A stretch of DNA of 64,000 bases from Massilia antarctica (GTDB taxonomy: Bacteria; Pseudomonadota; Gammaproteobacteria; Burkholderiales; Burkholderiaceae_D). The notes beneath the pieces were generated by a model. It ran no database searches, was not told the DNA's origin, and worked only from the letters and a program-made list of their open reading frames with translations. Shown here piece after piece: positions 1 through 8,886 of this stretch. Positions within the stretch are counted from its first letter, which is position 1, and every line of letters begins with the position of its first letter. Made by a program: the position numbers and the translations under genes. The stretch is taken from contig NZ_CP065053.1 of NCBI RefSeq assembly GCF_015689335.1, positions 5,704,001 through 5,768,000 on the forward strand, written 5' to 3'.

Positions 1-258
1 GATCTGGGTGCACAGCGCCTCAACATAGCGGCTGCGCAATTCTCCCGTGTCGAGCAGGTCGGCCTTGCTATAGCCGACCACCCAGTCGCAGAAATGACAT
101 TTCGAGCTACAAAAGGGAATATGGATGTAGATCAGCAGCTTATTGTCGGCGCGCCCCTGGGCGCCCGATGTGATCAGCGCCCGGATCGATTCCGGGGTCA
201 ACTCAGGCGCACGCTGGGCCGCAGGCCGTATTGCGCTGACAGATATACTCGAGCTCAT
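1..258 (-). CDS. HemN-like radical SAM protein, 3' end outside window
   Basis: The first 86 codons of a leftward gene are present and the rest lies beyond base 1. The ATG complement is at 256-258. The protein contains YIHIPFCSSKCHFCDW, the CxxxCxxC cluster motif that binds the radical-SAM [4Fe-4S] cluster, in the context typical of coproporphyrinogen dehydrogenase (HemN)-like enzymes. It starts 58 bp after the ABC permease in the same direction, so it is probably the last visible gene of the TOMM-type operon and may modify the same peptide. True HemN cannot be excluded from this fragment, but the operon context argues for a specialised relative. Substrate unknown. Confidence 0.8.
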   Translation of the reverse strand, partial: MSSSISVSAIRPAAQRAPELTPESIRALITSGAQGRADNKLLIYIHIPFCSSKCHFCDWVVGYSKADLLDTGELRSRYVEALCTQI

Positions 259-316
259 GCAACCACCTTTATCGTGAACAGACGCCAAGCAAGGGAGATG
301 ACCGGAACAACAGCGC

Positions 317-1114
317 TTATCGTGTCGCTTCCTGCCGGCGGAACAGCCACGCCGCGATGCTTGAAAAGACCAGCGCGTACAGGGCCAGGATCAGCCAGGA
401 CTTCGGCTCCGATTCATTGAAGTAGCCCAAGGTGTGCAAGGTCAGGCGCGAGTAGTGATAGGACGGCAGCAACGGCGCCGCTTGCTGCAACCAGACCGGC
501 AGCATTTCCAAAGGCATCCACAGGCCGCCGCACAGCGATAAAGGCAGATAGACGAAATTGATCATGCCACCGGCATTGGCCGGCATGAGCAATCCCATCA
601 AGACGCCAAGACTGGCGAAGGTGATCGCGCCACCCGCGACGGCCAGCAGGAAATGCAAGCCATCGAGAACCGACATCTGCAAATTGATGGACAGGCTGGC
701 GATGCCGAGCAAGATCAGGGCGAGCGTGATGGCAAACAACACGCTGGCGCACAGTTTCGAAAACAGGTAGGCGTGAATCGGCATGGGCGAGGCGCGCTTG
801 AGTTCGAGCCAGCCGTTGCCGCGCTCGGCCGCGAGGCCGCCGCCGATGGCAAACAAGGCTGCACCCATGGCGCCGAAACACGAGTAGCTTGCGATCAGGT
901 ACCTGGTGACCGGATAGCCATGAAATAATTGGCCGTCATTGGCGAGGCCAAACACGACAAAAAAAGCGATCGGAAAACCGAAGATGGAAAAGATGTACGA
1001 GCGTTCACGCAACAGCTTGGTCAGCTCGTATTTCAGTTCCTTCATATAGATCTGCATCGTTTGCTGCGCGCTCATCGTTGCCGGCGCGCGCATGGTGTCC
1101 TGGACCACTTCCAT
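317..1114 (-). CDS. ABC-2 type transporter permease
   Basis: A 265-residue integral membrane protein with about six hydrophobic segments and the ABC-2 layout: N-terminal cytoplasmic stretch, first membrane segment near residues 42-60, and a late LSLCGGLWMPLEMLP segment typical of the family. AGGAGAAATCAAG precedes the ATG at 1114. It follows the ATPase gene by 43 bp, so the two form an exporter. Because the operon also encodes a peptide-maturing enzyme, the cargo is inferred to be the modified peptide. No export peptidase domain is seen. Confidence 0.88.
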   Translation of the reverse strand: MEVVQDTMRAPATMSAQQTMQIYMKELKYELTKLLRERSYIFSIFGFPIAFFVVFGLANDGQLFHGYPVTRYLIASYSCFGAMGAALFAIGGGLAAERGNGWLELKRASPMPIHAYLFSKLCASVLFAITLALILLGIASLSINLQMSVLDGLHFLLAVAGGAITFASLGVLMGLLMPANAGGMINFVYLPLSLCGGLWMPLEMLPVWLQQAAPLLPSYHYSRLTLHTLGYFNESEPKSWLILALYALVFSSIAAWLFRRQEATR

Positions 1115-1157
1115 CTTGATTTCTCCTGATCTGACTACGAGTTATGCGCAACGATGC

Positions 1158-2123
1158 TTACGATTTGCCGGCACTGGCGGTGAGCGCAAGGAAGGCCGTT
1201 TCCAGGGCGACGTTATTGATTTCGAGATCGCTCAGCGCGGCGTCGTGCAGCATCAGCGCGCGCGCCACGCTTTCCGATTCGCTCACCGCAATATGGGTCA
1301 CCGGTCCCTCGCGCCGTACCGTAATGACTGAAGGCAGCGCGGCGATGAAAGCGAGTTCCAGGACGGTGCGGCAACGGATATTCTTGTGGCCCTGGGTGGC
1401 CTTGATTTGCGCCGGTGTTCCCTCGGCAATCAATTTCCCCTTTTGCACCACGACCACGCGCGTGGCCAGCGCGTCGGCTTCCTCCAGGTAGTGGGTCGTC
1501 AGCAGCACAGTTTTGCCGCGCGCGGCGAATTGGCGGATCTGGCTCCACAGCGCCTGCCTGGTTTCGATATCCATGCCGACCGTCGGTTCGTCGAGGAAAA
1601 GCAGATCGGGATTGCCGCACAGCGCCACGCCGAACAGCACGCGCTGCTTCTCGCCGCCGGACAATTTTCCGAAACGCCGGTTCTCGAGTCCGGTCAGGCC
1701 GGCGATCGCCATCACTTCCGCAGCCGGCAAGGGGTTGGGGTAATAGCTGCTGAATAAATCGATGTGTTCGCGCACATACAGATGCTCGGGAACGGCGCCC
1801 ACCTGCAGCATGGCGCCGATGCGCATGCGCGCGGCACGCTCGCGCGGATCGCGGCCGAAAATCCGAACTTCCCCCGAGGTCGGCTCGGTCAGCCCAAGCA
1901 TCATGCGTACGGCGGTGGTCTTTCCCGCTCCATTTTGTCCCAGCAGCGCGACGACTTCGCCCTGGTAGAGATTGAGCGAAAGCTCGTCAACGGCGGTATG
2001 CTGGCCGAATTGCTTGGTCACCGATGCCAGACTGGCGATCACGTTTTCCGGCCGCGCCTGGCTCTGCGGCATGGCGTGTTGTTCATGCGATTCGTTCTCG
2101 TGTAACACTTTTAACGGCATCAT
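1158..2123 (-). CDS. ABC transporter ATP-binding protein
   Basis: The 321-residue ATPase carries Walker A GQNGAGKTT, signature LSGGEKQR, Walker B DLLFLDEPTVGMD and the H-loop LTTHYLEEADAL. This matches the DrrA/CcmA-like drug and peptide exporter group. Two consecutive ATGs (2123 and 2120) follow a GGAG; a TTG just upstream is also possible, so the start is uncertain by one or two codons. It pairs with the downstream ABC-2 permease and follows the TOMM protein gene by 39 bp, consistent with one operon. Confidence 0.9.
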   Translation of the reverse strand: MMPLKVLHENESHEQHAMPQSQARPENVIASLASVTKQFGQHTAVDELSLNLYQGEVVALLGQNGAGKTTAVRMMLGLTEPTSGEVRIFGRDPRERAARMRIGAMLQVGAVPEHLYVREHIDLFSSYYPNPLPAAEVMAIAGLTGLENRRFGKLSGGEKQRVLFGVALCGNPDLLFLDEPTVGMDIETRQALWSQIRQFAARGKTVLLTTHYLEEADALATRVVVVQKGKLIAEGTPAQIKATQGHKNIRCRTVLELAFIAALPSVITVRREGPVTHIAVSESESVARALMLHDAALSDLEINNVALETAFLALTASAGKS

Positions 2124-2162
2124 CAAACACTCTCCATTGAGTTGGGCAACTACTTCATCGAC

Positions 2163-4328
2163 TCACATTATCTGACGCGGCTCTCCGGGCTCACCCGCCG
2201 CAAGCACTACCTTCACGACCGTCAAAGTGTGCGTCAGCGCGATGTCCGGGCTGGTGACATCGCGCCAGAGCAAGTGCTTGTTTTCCTGGGCAAGACCGGC
2301 CAGAAGCTGGGGCATCCCGGCGTCCGCATCCGGTGCCGGCAAGCCGGTGTCGCCGTCAATGACGAGCGAAATTTCCGCGTTCGAATGAATGCCTGCGCGC
2401 CGGCTCTGCCTGACGGCGCGTCCGCAACGGGCCGACTGCTCTTGCGCCAACCGTTCCGCGAGCAAGCCATTGACTGCTTCCTGCACGGAAAACCCGGTGG
2501 CGATCAGCAGTTCATCGACCCGGCAGTGCGGATCGGCGCCGGGCAAGGCGACTGCCGCGAACATGCCGTGCCCGGGCGATCCTATCCCGATATGGGGACC
2601 TTTCATGCTCAGTTTTTCGCTGGCGGCAAGCAAATAATCGGTGGTCTTGTCCGGCACGCTGCGGCTGCCATTCCATCGCTTGAGCGCGAGCGTGCCGTGC
2701 GCCAGCGAAGCGAGAACGACGTGTTCGTACAGCGAGAGCACGGCCTGTTCAATGGCGCCTTGTCGATCCAGCCCGCTGCCGAGCGCGCCCGAATGGGTAT
2801 TGAAGCAGCCATCGGTGTCGAGCTGCGGATGCACCGCGCCGGCGGCCACCAGGACGGGCGCGCCGCTCTCCAGATCGGTCGCCGCCAGATAGCCCTGCGC
2901 GAGATCCTCGTCCGACGCAGTTCCCAGCCAGCCGACTATCTGGCGCGCCGCATATGCCGGCACAGGATCCGGATGACGGTCCGGCCGCGCAATCAGCGCG
3001 CGTTGCAGGTGGAAGGGAAAGGCAACGGCGGCTTGCACGCAGACGGCTTTGCGAATCGCATGCAGGCGTGCGCCATCGTTGTTTTCGAAACTCCACCCCA
3101 GCACGCCACCGCCGCTTTTTTCGGCCGTACCGATGCAAAAGTCCAGCATGTTGATACGCAGAGGCAGTTGTTCCAGGCACTCGTCATCGAAGCCGCGGAA
3201 CACCCCGAAGCGCTCATCCAATAAAGTATTCCACTTGAGCAGACAGTCACTACCAGTAAGGGGCGCGGCCGGTTCGGCGGCCTGGGCGGCGGGCTCTGGC
3301 CAGCAGACCGGGCAATCGGCATGGGGCAAGATTGGTTTGACCGTGCTCTCGAGCGTGGACAATTCCTGGTACAGCAATTGCAGATGGGTTTCCGGCGCCG
3401 GCTGACCGATAAAGAACTTGAAGGCTTCCATGGCCATGGAATTGCCGAGAATCTGGGCACATACTTCGGGAATATGCGCCGCCGAAGCAGGCTCCACGCG
3501 GCGCAGCGCCAGTTGTTTCCAGAAGGCCGATGACGTGTCGGCGGTCGCATTGTCCGACCAGCGCAACATCGCGCATTGCCAGCATCCGGGACGGTGCGGC
3601 GCGACGATCGGACCGATGATGCTGGCGCCGGCATGGATCATGGCGGGCAAAAAATGGTAGCCCAAGGTGTGCGCTTCGCGATTGAGCTCTTGAACCCGGT
3701 GCAAGTCCGGGTTTTCTGCGCAATACAGCATCAAGCCAATGCCGTCATCGCCGTACGGTGCGCCATCCGCATGCACGACCAGCTCGCAGCTGACGCCGCG
3801 CTCGCTCGAACGCTCGCATTCCTTGTTCAAAAGGGAGAGGTCCTGATCGGGCGCCGTGCGCACGTGCAGGACGCTCAGACCATTGCGCAATAAGGCGACG
3901 CCGGCGCTGATGAATGCCAGCCCCGCGCCTTCCAACAAAATATTGCTATTACGAAATTCAAGAAACCGTTGATGGGACTGCTCGCCATAGTGGGCGATGA
4001 ACTCGATCTGTGGCGCAAAAGCTTGGGAAATGACGGGGTCGACCAGCAGCGCGTCGGCCGAATCGAGTTGTTGCACCACACCATTCTTGATGAGTACGCG
4101 AAGCAGGTCCGACAAACCGCGGCGGCTCTCTTCGCGCACGGAGCCCAGGAGAACGGCGCCGGTGGATTTTCCTGTGAGATGGGGGAGTAATTGCTGAAAG
4201 GTTGCGTAGATGCTGAGACTGTTCAGCGAAAAAGTACCGCGCCCGGTACGAAAAATGATGCCAGTCTCGGTCTTCATGTAGATTGCGTCGCGCCGCAGTT
4301 TGAGCGTTGAGCTAGCAATATCCAGCAT
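2163..4328 (-). CDS. TOMM-type E1-like/YcaO-like fusion maturation protein
   Basis: A 721-residue protein resembling maturases of thiazole/oxazole-modified microcins. Residues about 10-90 look like the winged-helix leader-peptide-binding module. Residues about 125-345 form an E1/ThiF-like region with two CxxC pairs (CWQC 249-252 and CPVC 339-342), the expected zinc tetracysteine. The C-terminal half (about 365-721) resembles a divergent YcaO/SagD domain: NTHSGALGSGLDRQGAIEQA followed by LYEHVVL aligns by eye with the conserved Thr-Ser...Gly and Glu-rich helix of that fold. The canonical ATP-binding glutamates are not clearly seen, so catalysis is uncertain. It is the first gene of the operon with the ABC exporter and radical SAM gene. 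No precursor peptide was identified with confidence. Confidence 0.75.
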   Translation of the reverse strand: MLDIASSTLKLRRDAIYMKTETGIIFRTGRGTFSLNSLSIYATFQQLLPHLTGKSTGAVLLGSVREESRRGLSDLLRVLIKNGVVQQLDSADALLVDPVISQAFAPQIEFIAHYGEQSHQRFLEFRNSNILLEGAGLAFISAGVALLRNGLSVLHVRTAPDQDLSLLNKECERSSERGVSCELVVHADGAPYGDDGIGLMLYCAENPDLHRVQELNREAHTLGYHFLPAMIHAGASIIGPIVAPHRPGCWQCAMLRWSDNATADTSSAFWKQLALRRVEPASAAHIPEVCAQILGNSMAMEAFKFFIGQPAPETHLQLLYQELSTLESTVKPILPHADCPVCWPEPAAQAAEPAAPLTGSDCLLKWNTLLDERFGVFRGFDDECLEQLPLRINMLDFCIGTAEKSGGGVLGWSFENNDGARLHAIRKAVCVQAAVAFPFHLQRALIARPDRHPDPVPAYAARQIVGWLGTASDEDLAQGYLAATDLESGAPVLVAAGAVHPQLDTDGCFNTHSGALGSGLDRQGAIEQAVLSLYEHVVLASLAHGTLALKRWNGSRSVPDKTTDYLLAASEKLSMKGPHIGIGSPGHGMFAAVALPGADPHCRVDELLIATGFSVQEAVNGLLAERLAQEQSARCGRAVRQSRRAGIHSNAEISLVIDGDTGLPAPDADAGMPQLLAGLAQENKHLLWRDVTSPDIALTHTLTVVKVVLAAGEPGEPRQIM

Positions 4329-4803
4329 ACGTACTCCAGTCTGTTTTCGTTGTTGGCGTTCCTCACATGGCGTTGCTGCAATGCGAGTTCATTGACGACA
4401 TTGACATCATTGCCGCGAAAACAAAGTGAATGTTTTGCCAGCACTTGATCAATACTAAACCAAAATTTATTGCAAATTTACATATTTTTATTTTTCAATT
4501 TTTTCCGAAAAGCATGGCAATTTCATGGCAATATCGCTAGTAAATACGCGTGCCGGTAGCGCGAAATGGCGCTGAGGAGGTTGCGGGGTGCGAATAGCCA
4601 GGGCGGAAAATGATACGCGGCGGCCTCCCGTTTCGTATTTTTAGGCTAGATATGGCGGACGATCGACACAAATAGCCGCAGTTATTTTTTCTCTGCGGAT
4701 GACGGCTGCCTTCGGCCGCGACCGCAATAGCGCCGATGGCGGTTAAGTGAGGGCACAACGCCGATTTCACGTTGTGCAATTCCAACACTATTACCTCAAA
4801 AAT
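4329..4803. other. AT-rich divergent promoter region between TOMM operon and amidase
   Basis: This 475-bp gap is visibly richer in A and T than its surroundings, especially 4440-4545. It must hold the promoters of both divergent transcription units. No convincing gene was found. A 15-codon minus-strand frame (4363-4410) is Ser/Met/Asn-rich with one Cys and is discussed as a weak peptide candidate. The region around 4550-4700 contains no clear motif. Confidence 0.55.
4513..4532 (+). promoter_or_regulatory. Tandem direct repeat, possible operator
   Basis: CATGGCAAT occurs twice, at 4513-4521 and 4524-4532, with start-to-start spacing of 11 bp. That places both copies on the same DNA face, in the shared control region of the TOMM-type operon and the amidase. 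No regulator gene is adjacent, so the binding protein is unknown. Confidence 0.3.
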
Positions 4804-6255
4804 ATGATTATTCCTTTTGCAAGCGCAACCGACACCGCTTCCCTCCTCGCATCCGGCGAGGTGTGCGCGATTGAACTGGTCGATTTCATGGTCGCGCGCA
4901 TCGTCGAACTCGATCCCCAGATCAACGCGGTCGTGGTGCGCGACTTCGAGCAGGCGCGTCGTGCAGCCGCGTCTGCCGATGCCGCCTTGAAGCGAGGCAT
5001 CCGCCGGCCACTCCTGGGGGTGCCGGTCACGGTCAAGGAATCGTTTCATGTCGCCGGTCTGGCGACCAGTTGGGGGATCGGTGCGTTTCGCGACTGGCCG
5101 TGCCGCACCGAAAGCGTCGCGATCCAGCGTCTCAAGCATGCCGGCGCCATTATTGTTGGGAAGACCAATATCGCGACCGCCCTGGCCGATTGGCAATGCG
5201 ACAACGAGCTGTTCGGGAAGACCAGCAATCCGTGGGATCCTTCCCGCACCCCAGGCGGCTCGTCCGGCGGCAGCGCCGCGGCCTTGGCGGCGGGCCTGTC
5301 TTTCCTCGAACTCGGCTCGGACCTGGCAGGCTCGATTCGCATCCCGGCGCATTTTTGCGGCGTGTACGGTCACCGCCCGACGCAAGGATTGATTTCCTCG
5401 CAGGGTTACAGCTTCCCGGGGACAACGGCAACGTCCGATCTGGGCACCATCGGCCCCATGGCGCGCAGCGCCGACGATCTGCGTTGCGCGGTCGATCTGC
5501 TGGCCGGGCCAGGGTCGCCAGAATCGATCGGCTGGCGCTTCAAGATGCCGGCAGCGCGGCATGATCAAGTGCAAGGTTTCCGCGTCCTCCTGTTGGACAG
5601 CCACCCGCTGGTGCCCAGCTCCGACGCCGATCGACAACAGCTCGACACACTCGCTACGGAGCTGCGCAAGCTGGGCGCCACCGTCGCGACCGAGAGCCCG
5701 CTGCTGCCCAGTTTGGCGGAGGCGGCGCATGTCTTCATGCGGATCTTAATCCCGCAGAATGTGGCGCGTCTTTCGGAAGAAAATTACGCGGCTGCGCTTG
5801 AGAGTATCCATGCCATTGCCGAGGATGATACGAGCCTGATGGCGGTGGGACTGCGGGCGTGCATCGGCAACCCGCGCGACGGGTTTCGCGCCAACGAGGC
5901 GCGCGCGCGCCTGAAGTTGCAGTGGCAACGCCTGTTTCGCGACTGGGACGTGGTGGTCTGTCCGGTTTCGCCCACGGCCGCCTTTGCTCACGACGACCGG
6001 CCGATGGAAGATCGGCGCTTGAGCGTCGACGGCTTGCCGATTTCGTATTTCGATCAAATGGCATGGATCAGCTTTGCCAGCTTGTGCGGTTTGCCGGCAA
6101 CCTCGGTTCCGTGCGGACTGAACCGGGAAGACATGCCAAACGGCTTGCAGATTATTGGCCCGCACTACGAAGACCACACCACGCTCGCATTCGCCAGCCA
6201 TCTCGAACGCCATTTTGGCGGTTTTGTCCCTCCGCCCCGCTTTGCCGGCCATTGA
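4804..6255 (+). CDS. Amidase-signature family protein (GatA-like)
   Basis: A 483-residue amidase-signature enzyme. The Ser-cisSer-Lys triad is visible as VKESF (Lys), GGSSGGSAAALAAG (cis-Ser) and SDLAGSIRIPA (nucleophilic Ser). An upstream GTG at 4747 would add 19 residues, but homology-like sequence starts at MIIPFASATD, so the ATG at 4804 is chosen. It likely hydrolyses a small amide. GatA function is unlikely because no gatB or gatC is adjacent. It is divergent from the TOMM-type operon and may act with it or merely share the intergenic region. Confidence 0.85.
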   Translation: MIIPFASATDTASLLASGEVCAIELVDFMVARIVELDPQINAVVVRDFEQARRAAASADAALKRGIRRPLLGVPVTVKESFHVAGLATSWGIGAFRDWPCRTESVAIQRLKHAGAIIVGKTNIATALADWQCDNELFGKTSNPWDPSRTPGGSSGGSAAALAAGLSFLELGSDLAGSIRIPAHFCGVYGHRPTQGLISSQGYSFPGTTATSDLGTIGPMARSADDLRCAVDLLAGPGSPESIGWRFKMPAARHDQVQGFRVLLLDSHPLVPSSDADRQQLDTLATELRKLGATVATESPLLPSLAEAAHVFMRILIPQNVARLSEENYAAALESIHAIAEDDTSLMAVGLRACIGNPRDGFRANEARARLKLQWQRLFRDWDVVVCPVSPTAAFAHDDRPMEDRRLSVDGLPISYFDQMAWISFASLCGLPATSVPCGLNREDMPNGLQIIGPHYEDHTTLAFASHLERHFGGFVPPPRFAGH

Positions 6256-6292
6256 AGCGATGCCCCGCAACGGCTCGCCTTAAACCGCTACA

Positions 6293-6594
6293 ATGCCCGC
6301 AGAATGTGCCGCACTGCTGCACGCCGGGAACGAGCGGCACCCCGCCGTATCTTTCCGCCCTGCCAAGGACCCGATACCCTCTTTCCGATACCTATTGCCG
6401 CCGTTCGCGGCATGCGTGCTGCTCAGCGGCGGAGTGATGAATACTACAACCGCGAGAACCGCATGGAGTTGCGGCGCGACCTCAAGGCGTTTGAACAGGC
6501 GCGCAAACATGCCCTGCCGAACCTCAAGGGCGAGGTTACGCTCGCCGAGACCCGAACTGTTGCGCGGCCAATACTGTTTTTATGCGCTCCGTGA
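6293..6594 (+). pseudogene. Possible frameshifted lipoprotein-like remnant
   Basis: Two overlapping plus-strand frames look like pieces of one gene. The 5' piece (from 6293) ends in a signal-peptide-like FRYLLPPFAACVLLSGG. The 3' piece (about 6430-6594, next frame) encodes EYYNRENRMELRRDLKAFEQ with strong G/C third-position bias typical of real genes here. A single indel near 6430 would join them. The rest of 6256-6859 shows no other credible gene. Function unknown; a chance frame is still possible. Confidence 0.3.
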
Positions 6595-6859
6595 CACCAC
6601 ATAACAAATAGTACCTTCTTGATAATGCCCCTGCACCATTGATGATGCTTCGGCGCAGCGCTGCGGCGGCCCGTTCGCCCACCGTTGCGCAAGGCGGGAA
6701 ACCGGCGCATCCTATTGTCATTGCCAACCAGTCCCATCGCGCGATCCCAGCCCGATTGTTGCGCTGACGCTACCTTTTTTATAACTTTTCCGGCAACAGT
6801 TATGTCAGCGCGGGCATGTTCGATTAAGATGGTCGGGTTTTTACTATCTGGAAACTTAA

Positions 6860-8581
6860 ATGATCGTCGGCAAACGAAGCTTCCGCCTGAGCGCAATCGC
6901 GATGGCATTGGTAGTATGGCTTCCCCACGGCGGCGCCAACGCGGCGGCGCCGCTTCCCGGCACGCCGACGGCGGCGGTCGCGGCCCCGGCGCTGGCCGGC
7001 ATCGCGGCCGAGCTGCGCAACCTGGCGATCAGTGCGGCCGCAGTCACCACGCGCACCCCGCGCCCCTATGACGAACGCGACTGGCTGGCCCGCTTCTACG
7101 TGCCGCGCGCTTATGCTCCCGCCTGGCAAGACCGCGGCTACAAGCAGGCCAGCGCCGCCATCGCCCTGCTGCAAAATGCCTCGGTACACGGCCTGTCGCC
7201 GGCCGAATACAATGCCGACGGACTGGCGCGCCAGCTGGCCGACCCCGTCTTGCGCACCAGCGCCCGCTTCGACGCAGGCATGACCCAAGCCATGCTGCAC
7301 TACCTGGCCGACCTGCGCGTGGGCAGGGTGCGCTCCGAGTACCACACCACCCTGCCCGACCCGCGCCTGACCAAGACCGACCCGGTCGAGCAGCTGCGCG
7401 CAGCCTTGCTGAGCCAGCACCTGGACCAGGCCGTGGCCGCCTCGGAGCCGCGCATTCCCCTGTACCGGCGCGTGATGGCAACCCTGGCCACCTATCGCAA
7501 GCTGGCCGAGCAGCCGTTCACGCCGCTGCCGCCGCTGCCCCAGGGCATCAAGAAGCTCGAACCGGGCGCGCCGTACGCGGGCGTTGCCACCCTGCGCGCG
7601 CGCCTGATCCAGCTGGGCGACCTGAGCGCCACCGCGCCGGCCGAACCGCCCGCCAGCGCCGGCGTCTACACGACGGCCCTGGCCGAAGGCGTCAAGCATT
7701 TCCAGTCGCGCCACGCGCTCAATGACGATGGCGTGATCGGCGCCGGCACCCTGGCGGCCCTGAACGTGCCGCTGTCGCAGCGCGTGCGCCAGCTCGAACT
7801 GGGCCTGGAGCGCCTGCGCTGGCTGCCCGACTTCCCGGACGGCCGCCTGATCGCCGTCAACCTGCCCTCCTTCCGCCTGTGGGCGCTGGAACTCGGCCCG
7901 GGCGCCAAGAACCCCCTGATCGAAATGCGCGTGATCGTCGGCGCGGCCGTCAAGACGCCGACGCCACTGTTCGTCGGCTCCATGCGTTACGTGGAATTCA
8001 ATCCCTACTGGAATGTGCCGCGCAGTATAGAAAAAGGCGAGATCATTCCCAAGCTGGCACGCGATCCGGGCTACCTGGGCAAGAACGAGATGGAACTGGT
8101 GCCGGTCGGCGGTGGCGCCGCCGTCTCGGTGGTCGATGCGGCAACCCTGGACGGCCTGCGCGCCGGCCAGTTCCGCGTGCGCCAGCGTCCCGGTCCGCGC
8201 AATGCGCTCGGCGCGGTAAAGTTTGCCATGCCGAACACGGACAATATCTACCTGCACTCGACCTCGGCGCAGAGCTTGTTCAAGCGCGGCCGGCGCGACC
8301 TGAGCCACGGTTGCATCCGGGTCGAAAATCCGCTCGGCCTGGCCAAGTTCGTGTTCGCGGACCAGCCGCAAATGACCCCGGCCGTCATCGACACCTTGAT
8401 GAAGCCGGCGCCGATGAAGACGGTCAGCCTGAAGACACCGATTCCGGTGGTGCTGTTCTATTCGACGGCCGTGACCGACCGCGAAGGACTGGCCTTGTTC
8501 GCGGAAGACGTCTACAAACGCGATCCGGCGCTGGAAAAGGCTTTAAAAGTACGCAGCGATGCTATTGCGCAGGTGCGCTGA
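6860..8581 (+). CDS. L,D-transpeptidase, YcbB-like
   Basis: A 573-residue exported protein with an N-terminal signal-like hydrophobic stretch (about residues 8-27). It has a peptidoglycan-binding-like module around GVKHFQSRHALNDDGVIGAGTLAALNVP and a C-terminal YkuD catalytic domain. His466 in YLHSTS and Cys485 in SHGCIRV are the expected catalytic residues. Length and order match the YcbB/LdtD class, which makes 3-3 crosslinks in periplasmic peptidoglycan. GGAAAC lies upstream of the ATG. Its 3' end overlaps the convergent small gene at 8562-8807 by 20 bp. It stands alone and shows no link to denitrification. Confidence 0.93.
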   Translation: MIVGKRSFRLSAIAMALVVWLPHGGANAAAPLPGTPTAAVAAPALAGIAAELRNLAISAAAVTTRTPRPYDERDWLARFYVPRAYAPAWQDRGYKQASAAIALLQNASVHGLSPAEYNADGLARQLADPVLRTSARFDAGMTQAMLHYLADLRVGRVRSEYHTTLPDPRLTKTDPVEQLRAALLSQHLDQAVAASEPRIPLYRRVMATLATYRKLAEQPFTPLPPLPQGIKKLEPGAPYAGVATLRARLIQLGDLSATAPAEPPASAGVYTTALAEGVKHFQSRHALNDDGVIGAGTLAALNVPLSQRVRQLELGLERLRWLPDFPDGRLIAVNLPSFRLWALELGPGAKNPLIEMRVIVGAAVKTPTPLFVGSMRYVEFNPYWNVPRSIEKGEIIPKLARDPGYLGKNEMELVPVGGGAAVSVVDAATLDGLRAGQFRVRQRPGPRNALGAVKFAMPNTDNIYLHSTSAQSLFKRGRRDLSHGCIRVENPLGLAKFVFADQPQMTPAVIDTLMKPAPMKTVSLKTPIPVVLFYSTAVTDREGLALFAEDVYKRDPALEKALKVRSDAIAQVR

Positions 8582-8807
8582 GCACGCGCTTGAGGCGCTG
8601 CCCGTGGATGCCCCACTGGCAGTCGTCGCCATCGACCCTGCCGGTTAACACCCAGCCGGTGCCGATTTTCTGCACGCCGACCTCACCGCCAAGCTCGGCG
8701 GCGAGTTTTTCAGCCCACATGCTGGCCGAACCTTTTCCCTTGAACAGTTCATTTCCTTCAAAAATTACCGTGGCATCGAACACGGGCATGGCAAATACGG
8801 TCGTCAT
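8562..8807 (-). CDS. Hypothetical protein, 81 aa
   Basis: A small cytoplasmic-looking protein with no signal or membrane segment, supported by AGGAAAAA immediately before the ATG at 8807. Sequence such as FDATVIFEGNELFKGKGSASMW and a Gly/Trp-rich C-terminal half suggests a small beta-rich domain. I do not recognise the family. It overlaps the end of the L,D-transpeptidase gene convergently and lies 79 bp downstream of nnrS on the same strand, so it may be co-transcribed with nnrS. Confidence 0.6.
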   Translation of the reverse strand: MTTVFAMPVFDATVIFEGNELFKGKGSASMWAEKLAAELGGEVGVQKIGTGWVLTGRVDGDDCQWGIHGQRLKRVLSAPAQ

Positions 8808-8886
8808 TTTTTCCTGATCACTTCAATTAATGGGGGGATAGCCGCCGCAAGCGGCGTGGTGCGGACCCGTATCGTACCATTTCGCC

